From: Tubiluchus corallicola
Lineage: Eukaryota > Priapulida > Priapulimorpha > Priapulimorphida > Tubiluchidae
Assembly: GCA_030141605.1 (NCBI GenBank)
Contig: JAQGDQ010000211.1
Location: 250,610 to 314,609 of the forward strand
Direction: 5' to 3'
Length of the DNA stretch: 64,000 nt
Shown here: one piece after another, positions 54,641 through 64,000 of the stretch
How positions within the stretch are numbered: the first letter of the stretch is position 1
How the letters are laid out: each line of letters begins with the position of its first letter
Position numbers and translations under genes: made by a program
Notes under the pieces: model-generated
Told to the model about the DNA's origin: nothing
What the model saw: the letters and a program-made list of their open reading frames with translations, nothing else
The model's database searches: none

Positions 54641-55215
54641 ATCAGTATTGTACAGCAAGTTATTGATGACAGTATTCTGATCCAAAAACAGCCACTTCTG
54701 AGACTAAACACAGCTTTCGTACGTATACAGGAAAAATTTGGTATATTTTATCAAAAAACTGTATCAGTATTGTACAGCAAGTTATTAATGACAGTATTCT
54801 GCTCCAAAAACGCTTACTTCTGAGACTAAACACAGCTTTCGTACGTATACAGGAAAAACTTGGTATATTTTATCTAAAAATTGTACTAATATTGTACAGC
54901 AAGTTATTAATAATAGTATTTTGACTCAAAAACAGCCTACGTCTGAGACTAAACACAGCTTTTGTACGTATACAGGAAAAACTTGGTATATTTTATCTAA
55001 AAATTGTACTAACATTGTACAGCAAGCTATTAATAATAGTATTCTGACTCAAAAACAGCCTACTTCTGAGATTAAACACAGCTTTCGTACGTATACAGGA
55101 AAAACTTGGTATATTTTATCTAAAAATTGTACTAATATTGTACAGCAAGTTATTAATAATAGTATTCTGACACAAAAACAGCCTAGTTCTAAGATTAAAC
55201 ACAGCTTTCATACGT
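54640..55215 (+). repeat. About 122-bp tandem repeat, 4.5 units
   Basis: Units contain CAGCTTTCGTACGTATACAGG and TGTACAGCAAGTTATTAATA. The last units stay open and give a 159-codon frame, which I regard as a by-product. Confidence 0.9.
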
Positions 55216-55613
55216 ATGCAGGAAAAACTCGGTACATTGTAGCTAACGTACGTTTGACTTGCACTACGAGGATTAAAGAGTCCTCTAGTGGAATTATTAT
55301 AAGTAACACGAATTCTTACCAATATTTCCTTTATCGTGATCAAACCAGAGACTATTGCAATAAAACTGTATATAAAATGCTGCATGTAGTCTTCTCTTAA
55401 CATGAACAGAATCAGCTTTGAACCTCCTAATAACGCAATTGGCTCTCGCACATAGCAAACCACGTTGATGTTTAATATCAAGACCATCAAGGCAGATTAT
55501 CTAATTATCTTGTGGTGTTTCTAGTAATTCTTTCTCTCCTGATAATAACAGTTAAGATGCTGGAAACATGGAACACTGGCATTATTAATCGATAATGTTC
55601 AATAAGTGTGACC
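55216..55613. other. Intergenic, nothing recognised
   Basis: No supported feature. Confidence 0.4.
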
Positions 55614-56079
55614 TTAACCCTTTCAGTCCCAAATTACTTTTTTACTAAGAAAAATTTTTTGGCTTGGTACTTTTGTTCAGTATGTTCATCTTGTTTACAC
55701 ATAATAATTATTTTTTCTCCCTGTGCCCGCATGCTAAATATAGCCTGTATCCCATGGGATACATTGGGATTCAATGGAAGCATAAAATGTGCTTCATTTT
55801 GCAACTGCTCATAATTTTTTAAAGTATTTAAGACATTTAGTATGCACGCTATGCTGATCTGTACAAAGTCGTCTCTAAAGTACTGTACCTTGCGCAGTTT
55901 TTTATGCTGTGTAGATTTTCTAGTTTGCCATTTTATCACCATTTTTAGTCTATTGTTATTGGCTTAAATCAAAATAACTATTAACAGATCAAATAACTCT
56001 CAGTTTTAAAATTTTATTAATTTTAAAGGCAGAAAATATTCTTGTATCCCACGGGATACAACGGGTATGAAAGGGTTAA
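55614..56079. mobile_element. TTAA-flanked piggyBac-like MITE inserted in minisatellite
   Basis: TTAACCCTTTCAGTCCC at the left and the complement of the right end, TTAACCCTTTCATACCC. Sub-terminal GTATCCCATGGGATAC and GTATCCCACGGGATAC palindromes are present. Removing the element and one TTAA restores a normal minisatellite unit, GTGACCTTAACTGACGATGT. Confidence 0.85.
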
Positions 56080-56089
56080 CTGACGATGT

Positions 56090-57540
56090 TTACAAATTAT
56101 GCACTTAATTCCTAATGTCTATGAATCGTGTTGATCATATCGAAAATTTTGGCTTTAATTAATAGTGTCAAAGAACCGCGCCGTTATCTAATAATGTCTA
56201 AGAATCGAACCTTTAACTGATACTTTAACTGAACAACTATACTTTTAACTGATAATGTTCTTGTTATAATCAATAATGTCCAAGAAGTGTGCCATTAATT
56301 TATGCTGTCCAAGAACTGTGTCATTAATTCATAACGTCCAAGACTGTGCTGTTAATTCTTAATGTCTAAGAACTGTGCCGTTAATTCGTATTGTCAGAAG
56401 AACTGTGCCATTAATTCATATTGTCAAAAGAACTGTGCCGTTAATTCATATCCGATCAGGACTGTGTCGTTGGTTCATAGCGTCCAAGAACTGTGCTGTT
56501 CACTGATAATGTTCAAAAGCTGCATGGTTAATTCATAATATCCAAGAACTGTGCAGTTAATTGACGTCCAACAATTGCGCCTTTAATTGATAATTTCAAA
56601 GAGCCATGCCATTAATTCATAACGTTTAAGAACTATGACATTAATTCGTAACGTCTACGAACTGCGCTGTTATTTCTTTATGTCCAATAACTGTGTCATT
56701 AATTAATAACGTCAAAGACATGTGCTGTTAATTCACAATGTCCAAGAACTGTGCAGTTAATTGACGCCCAATAATTGTGCCTTTAATTGATAATTTCAAA
56801 GAGCCATGCCATTAATTCATAACGTTCAAGAAATATAACATTAAATCGTAACGTCAAAGACTGTGCTGTTAATTCACAATGTCCAAGAACTGTGCAGTTA
56901 ATTGACGTCCAATAATTGTGCCTTTAATTGATAATTTCAAAGAGCCGTGCCATTAATTCATAACGTTCAAGAACTGTGACATTAATTCGTAACGTCAAAG
57001 ACTGTGCTGTTAATTCACAATGTCCAAGAACTGTGCAGTTAATCGACGTCCAATAATTGTGCCTTTAATTCATAATTTCAAAGAGCTGTGCCATTAATTC
57101 ATAACGTCTAACAACTGCGCTGCTATTTCTATATGTCCAAGAACTATACCGTTCGTGCATAATGTTCAAGAACTGTGCCGTTAATTGATAGAGTCCAAGT
57201 ACTGTGCGATTAATTCATAACCAAGAACTGCGTTGTTAATTCACAACGTCCAAGAACTGTGCCATTAATTTGTACTGTCCAAGGACTGCGTTGTTAATTC
57301 ATAACATCCAAGAACTGTGCCATTAATCCATATCCGATAATTATGTCTAAGTTTAATTGATATTGTCAAAGAACTATGGCCTTAACTGATGTCCAAGAAT
57401 TGTACCATTAATTGACAATGTCGAAGTACAGTTTCATTGACTGATGAAAGAGTTGTCTAAGAGTGTCATAACATGTCTAAGAGTTGTTCTTTTATTTCGT
57501 AACGTCTAAGGACTATGTCCTTAACTGATAAAAAAGTCTA
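56090..57540 (+). repeat. 30-bp-period minisatellite array 2
   Basis: About 48 diverged units of the type CAAGAACTGTGCCGTTAATT then CATAACGTC, with a higher-order 150-bp-scale repeat between 56540 and 57080. Confidence 0.93.
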
Positions 57541-58370
57541 CCCTTGTTCAAAAATGTTCAAATACTATGCCCTCATACAGGACGTACGCCTAAATGACAT
57601 TACAAGTTGACAAAAAAGTCCATTTTTCATGCATCTTTCTGTTTCCGGTTATAGCTTTGACGGTACATTTAAACTAATACAAGCGCTGTTGTTGTTTTTC
57701 AATTCAAACATCAATCGCCATTATCCCTACTTCCATTTTCAAATCTTGTATCTAATAATGCATTTTTGACACGTGGAAAATACTCGTCTGTTTCATCAAG
57801 CCTTTTAACGGCCGTCATTACCCGACGTTTGTTGACAACAGCAACTGCACACTGTGCTGACAATGTTGTTTTCCTCGACGCCAGTAACTGTGAGCAATCA
57901 TTAAATTCTGCTGGTCAACAACTCGCTCAAATAATCAAATCAACTCCGCGGGGGATTTGCACCTCTAATGAAGTCACATATAGACGCCACGTGTTGTGAC
58001 GTCGCCAGGAAACAAAATGCACGCAAGCAGAGAAATAGCAGCAGCAACACGATGGACATTTATTGCACGTAAACTGGACAATCATTAGACCTTATCGGGC
58101 AACAATTAGACGTTATCATCATCGGATGATTATAGTGATGATGCGGATATCGTTAACCGGCTAAGATTATTATATACAAGAGCTAATACACTGTATAATA
58201 AATTTTATTCTTGTTCAAAGGAAGTAAAAAGTATCTTGTTCAAATGGTATCGTAGTTTAGTCAGGAAAAGCTCCCATAGTTTAAGAAGTCGTATATTTAA
58301 AAGTAAAAATGACATTCTAAGATTGTGACTGTATAAACTCCGTCGTTTTATTTGAGTCTCCATTTTTGTA
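57541..58370. other. Intergenic, no recognised gene
   Basis: A 77-codon frame at 57766-57999 has no recognisable domain. Remaining sequence unassigned. Confidence 0.4.
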
Positions 58371-58700
58371 CATGTAATACATAATGTAACACATAATGCA
58401 ATACATAATGTAACACATAATGTAATACATAATGCAATACATAATGTAACACATAATGTAATACATAATGTAACACAATGTAATAGATAATATAATACAT
58501 AATGCAATACATAATGTAACACATAATGTAATAGATAATGTAACACATAATGTAATAGATAATGTAATACATAATGTAACACATAATGTAATGCATAATG
58601 TAACACATAATGTAATACATAATGTAACACACAATGTAATAGATAATGTAACACATAATGTAATAGATAATGTAATACATAATGTAACACATAATGTAAG
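58370..58700 (+). repeat. AT-rich 8/16/24-bp minisatellite (TAATGTAACACATAATG)
   Basis: Alternating TAATACA, TAACACA and TAATAGA with ATAATG spacers, about 20 units of 16 bp. Confidence 0.95.
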
Positions 58701-59780
58701 GATTTTAAGTTGTACATTTTTAGGCAAGGTATTTTTAATGTATTGCACTGCTGGTGGCACCTCGCCACCCGGCGGTGTTTCGGGCCTGCAGGTACGGAGG
58801 CGGAGCAGCCTAATAATGATGGTCACATAACCACAATTAAACAAAGCTGAATTAAATAATGCTGACTATTTAACTGGAAAGAGATTTAGATATTACAAGG
58901 CCTAAACTAACTGTGACAAGATTTTAAACAAATTAAAGTAAAACAGAACATAGAAATGAGATGGAGAGACTGATGCCTAACTTGCCATATAGCGGGTAGT
59001 AGGAGAGCTCTAAGTCTGATGGAAGAATCACAAGCACAAGAACCACCAAGTCTGCACAACCCGATTACCACTGCAGCTCCAAAGTACAGCAGGTCTGCCT
59101 CCCCCTTTTATAACCTTTCCCAAACTAGTGTACATGTCAGAGATAGAGCCAAAATGAAACCTGGTTGGTTGAAAGCAAAAAGGTGTGAAGATTTAACCAA
59201 TAAGAACTGAAATATTTCACACTAAAAAGCCATATAAATTAAATAATATATATTTTATTTAAATTATATGGATTTTAAGTGTGAAATAAAAATGTGAATT
59301 GTATTGAATTTAATTTAGATACCATCAGTTAAGGAGGTAACCCTTCCGACTTTCCCAAAAGGGCAGCTCTTGGACTTTCATCAGTTGAGGGCCTTGTAAG
59401 CAATTAAAGGACAGTTTATTGCCTTTGTAACAGTTTAGTTATTGGTCTTGTTTGGCTAGGCAGAGCTTAGGAAAACATGAATGGTCTAATATTCTGCCTC
59501 GAGGTCGTAAAGTGTCGTTTGTGACGTTTGCCACTTCTGTTGGTTCAGTCACTCTCTTCTAAGACTGTTTAATCTGAAGCTTCGAACGAAAATCTCTTTT
59601 TGTTTTCGCGCAGGAGTACCCCGGAGTGCTCGCATAGGAAGAGCAGGGACTACTTGCATTTGCTTTCATATACTTGACCCAAGGGTTCTAGTATTACAAA
59701 AGCATTGACAATACATGTACGTTTTTGCCTTGACTGGCTTTATGTATAAAAAGCAATACAGGACCAGCGTTTGTACTCAA
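58701..59780. other. Intergenic with a short palindrome
   Basis: 59213-59287 forms a near-perfect hairpin: TATTTCACACT...CCATATAA pairs with the mirrored arm ending TTAAGTGTGAAATA. Otherwise no feature was recognised. Confidence 0.5.
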
Positions 59781-60225
59781 AACTTAGCAAAGTAGTTGGA
59801 ATTTTCAAAAAATGTTAAAAATTTTTAGATTTTTCTACTTATAAACAGCTGTATTATACGTTTGCCTATCCTTAATTTGATTATTGCAGTATAGTATGGG
59901 GTAATACGTATGCAGATACCTTAGAAAGATTATTAAAAATTCAAAAAAGCTCATCCATCTAATGACCAAGGTAATCGATATGCAAACTAACCTGTTCATG
60001 TACAAATATGTTAATAATCTTTGGCTTAATATGTATCACAATTTTTTCAGTATGTATTCATATCAAACTCGACAATACCACAAATTCCATATTCCTAAGT
60101 CCAGAACAAACGTTATGAAACATTCTGCCATGTATAATGGTGCTGTATAATGTGGAATAATTCACCCAGTAAAATAAAACAAGCCAGTAATTTAAATAAA
60201 TTTAAGAAACTTTAAAAAAAATATT
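59780..60225 (+). pseudogene. Decayed LINE reverse-transcriptase C-terminus (CR1/Jockey type)
   Basis: Fragments in a mostly common frame read FDYCSIVWGNTY, NLFMYKYVNNLW, YQTRQYHKFHIPKSRTN and, after a shift, MWNNSPSKIKQASNL. These match the order of the thumb and C-terminal motifs of non-LTR retrotransposon ORF2 (YC..VWG...LFMYKY...RT...WN.LP..I). At least two stops and indels make it dead. Confidence 0.7.
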
Positions 60226-60620
60226 TTTTTTGGGATAGTTTTATAGCCCTTTCTTCCCTTTTGAGCATCCGACCGGAACCGCTACTTTAATATTCGCTCT
60301 TCTACACTAAAAGCAGCTATGGCTCTTTGCGACTTCTTAATGTTCTAATAATCCCACATATAATGATGTAATTAAATCCATCTTGCAGTAAACGTGATCT
60401 TCGACTCGTGAATGCGTCTCCAGGGATTGCTTAATGAAGAATAATTCCAGCTCTTACCTAAATTATCATTCGCAGATGTTAATTATTCATGCACTCCCTG
60501 CATCTTGCAAATAGCTTTACGACCGAATTACATGCTTACTTAATGCAGGATATAAGCAGAACAATCCGCTGCTGATTTTACGTGGGACATAAAAGTGAAA
60601 GCTTCTGGATTAATAATGCT
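60226..60620. other. Intergenic, nothing recognised
   Basis: No supported feature. Confidence 0.4.
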
Positions 60621-61740
60621 GAAAATTGGGTCATTAATAAATAATGCCGAAGAATTGTGCCCTTAATTAATAATGCGCAAGAATTGTGCTCTTAATTAAT
60701 AATGCCCAAGAACTGTGCCCGTTATAAACATTGCCGAAGAATTGCTTCTTTCATTGATAATGTTCAAGAATTTTTGTCCTTAATTGATAACGCCTAAGAA
60801 TTGTTCCTGTAAATAATAATTTTAAGGAATTTGTGTCCTTAATTGAAAAAGCCCAAGAATTGTTCCCGTAATTGATGATGTTCAAGAATTTTTGCCCTTA
60901 ATTGATAACACCTAAGAATTGTTCTTGTAAATAATAATGTTCAAGAATTTGCGTTCTCAATTGATAACGCCTAAGAATTGTTCTTGATAAATAATAATGT
61001 TCAAGAGTTTGTGCCCGTAATTGATAATGTTCAAGATTTTGTGTCCTTAATTCATAACCCTAAGAATTGTTCCTGTAAATAATAATGCTCAAGCATTTGT
61101 GTCCTTAATAGATAATGCCTAAGAATTGTTCCTGTAAATAATAATGTTCAAGAATTAATTGATAATGCATATGAATTGTTCTTGTAAATAATAATGTTCA
61201 GGAATTTGTGTCCTTAATTGATAAGGTCCAAGAATTGTGCCTGTAAATAACAATGTTCAAGAATTTTTGCCCTTAATTGATAACGCCTAAGAATTGTTCC
61301 TGTAAATAACAATGTTTAGGAATTTGTGTCCTTAATTGATAAGGCCCAAGAATTGTGCCCGTAATTGATAATGTTCAAGATTTTGTGTCCTTAATTCATA
61401 ACCCTAAGAATTGTTCCTGCAAATAATAATGTTCAAGCATTTGTGTCCTTAATAGTTAACGCCTAAGTATTGTTCCTGTAAATAATAATGTTCAAGAATT
61501 TGTGTTCTTAATTGATAATGCCTCAGAATTGTTTCTGTAAATAGGAATGTTCAAGAATTGTGCCCGTAATTGATAATGTTCAAGAATTTGTGCTCTTAAT
61601 TAATAACGCCCGTGTATTGAGCTTGTAATTGGTAACGTTAAAGAATTTGTGCCCTTAATTAATAACGCCCGTGAATTGTGCTCGTAATTGATAATGTTCA
61701 AGAATTTTAGGCCTTAATTGATAACCCCTAAGAATGTCCT
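60620..61740 (+). repeat. 30-bp-period minisatellite array 3
   Basis: Alternating CAAGAATTTGTGTCCTTAAT-type and CTAAGAATTGTTCCTGTAAA-type half units, closest to array 1 (52395-52745). Confidence 0.93.
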
Positions 61741-62560
61741 TGGTAGTTAGTATATTATTTTTGTCCTCAAAGGAGCGAGGCCTCCACTTGAAGTTTATAT
61801 GATTCTCTTATTTGTATACAAATACAGAGCGTGGTGACTGTATCAATAACTAAGGGGAAAAATAAGAACTTTTGCTAATAATTACAAAGGAAAAATAATA
61901 AGATACTTGCAAAGAATATGTTGCTCCTTTGACATAAGATGCTATTCCTTGAATACTGTTATATCCATCCCGGGGCTTCCTATGTTTCTCCGCCGACTGC
62001 CAGCATTTAGAAGAATTTAAAGTTTGATGCTTCGGAATATGGAGTGCAGCACTCAGTGCCAGTGCCTCCTCAATGTAAGTGGATGTGGCAACATTAAGAT
62101 GACACATTCAGCCAAGCAGGTGTATGTACGGCCTCCTTTGACAAGGCAAAGAACTGGACTCAGAGACCACACGCTGCCAAAAAGAAGAACTAAACGCAGT
62201 AGTGACATATTTATTCACTGTCCAGGTTTGGCGTTGCTTAACTTTGGTCATGCAGTGGTCCTGCACACCATGACCACAGATATGCATTATGCCCTAAAGT
62301 GGTTTTGCAAGCTTTTTTAGATAAGTAAAGCAACACTGCAAAAGCCGGCTTAGTCGCTCCATAGTTGAAGTAATCTTAAAGGTTATCCCGTCTTGAAATG
62401 TCACCACTGAAAGCATGATAATTAATGTGATGATGCACATCTAATTAGAGCTGGATTTTACTGCAAAAAGTTCAAAATTTGACGAATCGGGTGCTCATGC
62501 TATAACTCAATTTCGATTTGTCAATTAATTAGTCAGTTAATTAATCATTATCAATTATCA
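61741..62560. other. Intergenic, no recognised gene
   Basis: Open frames at 61850-62107 (-) and 62024-62320 (+) overlap and resemble nothing I know. Confidence 0.4.
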
Positions 62561-62768
62561 GCTAAGACATTATCATGTTAGACATTATCAATTAAGAACA
62601 CACATCTTGGACATTATTAGTTGGTTGACAGCACAGTCCTTGGACATTATTAATTAAGGACTCAGTTCTTGTATATTACTAATTAACATTACAGTCCTTG
62701 GGCATTATGAGTTAAGGGCACAGTTTTTGAACATTATCAACTAAGGACACAGTCCTAGTACAATATCA
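62560..62768 (-). repeat. 30-bp-period minisatellite, short array in inverted orientation
   Basis: TTGGACATTATTAATTAAGG units are the reverse complement of the family in arrays 1-3. Confidence 0.8.
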
Positions 62769-62769
62769 A

Positions 62770-63385
62770 TTAAAGGAAGACAGGGTGACTTTTCATATAC
62801 CACCCCATTTTCAAGTACGGTAAAAATTATACATTTTAACACAATAAATACTGTAAAAGCGTTTCTGATCGTTAATAATAAATTAAAAGCCTAATTAACG
62901 GCGTCGAGCCAATCTATTGATGACATCACAAACTAACATAATTTTCAACATAAAAAAATATTCCAAGAGTGTGTTGCACGTGTTTGTGAAAGCGAAAATT
63001 GAAGTACAGTGCTACTGTAAGATATTCAGTGTGTTGTGCAAAAGCTAGGCAAGTTTTAAGATAAACATTCAAATTTCAAATTTATCGCTGTGCTCACGCA
63101 TTAGCTGTTGACTGTGTGCAGTTCGCCACAAACTGACACATCTAAACTGAAAGGTACAGCACCTGTTTTTGTGCATTGCGTTTCCGAAATGCAGGTGATA
63201 GTGCCCGTCTAACTAACGAATGGCGAAATGCACGTAACAGTGAAGAACTAGTGGCGCAAACACGAAATTGTGTTTGTGTGGTAATAATTCTTTCACGTAA
63301 GTCATTTTTTCAAAATAGTATGTTTCCTTTCAATATTTTAAAGAGTGGATTAACTTACAGTTTAAGATTGCAGGTTTTGCTTTAA
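62770..63385. mobile_element. TTAA-flanked MITE family E, long type (inverted relative to 13212-13858)
   Basis: The left end is TTAAAGGAAGACAGGGTG and the right end is GGTTTTGCTTTAA. The interior matches the intron 8 copy, for example AAATTTATCGCTGTGCTCAC. Confidence 0.75.
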
Positions 63386-63824
63386 AGATAGAACAGATTT
63401 TTAATAATGTGCCTACCGTAGATAATAATATTACTACGTATATCTATGGTACACACATTTCAAGTAGTGCCAGTTACACAGAGGCACAGTCAAGGTGGCT
63501 GAAGGTCAGTTTTTTCCCCATCACTGTTGTTGAATCGAGCAGCTGCAATCTCTTCTTCTGACTGATGCCTCTCTAGCAATTTTCCGTCTCTGTGGAATAA
63601 TTTATTCACTTCATAGTTGTCTGTCCGTCAATCCAGTGTAATAATTAGTAAGGATCGAGTTACAGTGATAATGCACGGCCAGCATATAACTATGTCGCCT
63701 TGAACCAGAATGTATGAAGCCAGCCAAGCTATTGATTGGGTAAAGAATAGAATATAGATTGTGCAGTCTCGGATCAGGAAAGCTTCTTATTGTGAAAATA
63801 TATGCGACAGTATGTCCTTCCAGT

Positions 63825-63829
<5 letters not shown>
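63386..63829. other. Intergenic, nothing recognised
   Basis: No supported feature. Confidence 0.4.
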
Positions 63830-63891
<62 letters not shown>

Positions 63892-63906
63892 TCTCTCTCT
63901 CTCTCA

Positions 63907-63969
<63 letters not shown>

Positions 63970-64000
63970 TTCCTCTCTCTCTCGCTCTGTTTCTCTCTCT
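63830..64000 (+). repeat. (TC)n microsatellite at window end
   Basis: Nearly pure CT repeat with a few CAC and TTT interruptions, running off the window. Confidence 0.98.

Noticed and set aside
54921-55400. 159-codon frame with 41-residue repeats
   Set aside because: It continues a 122-bp tandem array that has frame breaks upstream. No recognised domain.
57766-57999. Short open frame of 77 codons
   Set aside because: No family resemblance, no splice context; length is within chance expectation.
61850-62320. Overlapping frames on opposite strands
   Set aside because: Neither has recognisable domains. The overlap suggests at most one could be real and nothing favours either.

Overview
This window is animal nuclear DNA: split genes with GT-AG introns, many short transposons and exceptionally dense minisatellites and microsatellites. 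There are no bacterial operons. TTAGGG-type interstitial telomere-like blocks, a 5S rRNA-derived SINE, CR1/Jockey-type LINE debris and a secreted Gly/Tyr-rich protein gene make a marine invertebrate, perhaps a mollusc or another lophotrochozoan, my best guess. That assignment is inference and is weak.

Region 1 (1-30,250, + strand) is the 3' half of an ABCC/MRP1-type ABC transporter gene. I placed 18 successive coding exons, from the start of NBD1 to the stop codon at 30,104-30,106, with consistent splice phases throughout (about 936 codons in the window). The exons for the N-terminal membrane domains lie upstream of position 1. The order is NBD1, a charged linker, TMD2, then NBD2. NBD1 has Asp in place of the catalytic Glu after Walker B, while NBD2 is canonical. 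The most notable feature is a tandem pair of 166-bp exons (10a at 18,108-18,273 and 10b at 18,335-18,500). They encode two versions of the same TMD2 segment, 75% identical, separated by a 61-bp intron and arranged so that only one can be used per in-frame mRNA. The introns hold nested MITEs (pogo/Tigger-like, hAT-like and TTAA-flanked), two 5S-derived SINEs, a foldback element and several minisatellites.

Region 2 (30,250-51,480) has no convincing gene. It holds a second copy of a 1.3-kb inverted-repeat element that carries a 46-bp minisatellite. Further along are arrays with periods of about 42, 49, 60, 35 and 23 bp, a GGAAT-type pentanucleotide block, a roughly 690-bp CAG/GCA tract, interstitial telomere-like DNA and several MITEs.

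Region 3 (51,500-54,200, - strand) is a complete-looking gene for a secreted Gly/Tyr/Ala-rich structural protein. It has a TATA box, a non-coding first exon, a small exon with the signal-peptide core, and two large phase-compatible exons with related repetitive sequence. The product may be a shell matrix, tube, cuticle or eggshell type protein.

Region 4 (54,200-64,000) is repeats: a 122-bp tandem array, a TTAA-flanked MITE cleanly inserted in a 30-bp-period minisatellite, several dispersed arrays of that minisatellite, a decayed LINE reverse-transcriptase end, another TTAA MITE and a terminal (TC)n tract.

The two genes show no sign of functional linkage. Many long open frames here come from tandem arrays, mostly with periods divisible by three, and are not genes. 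All element names are by eye and need alignment.
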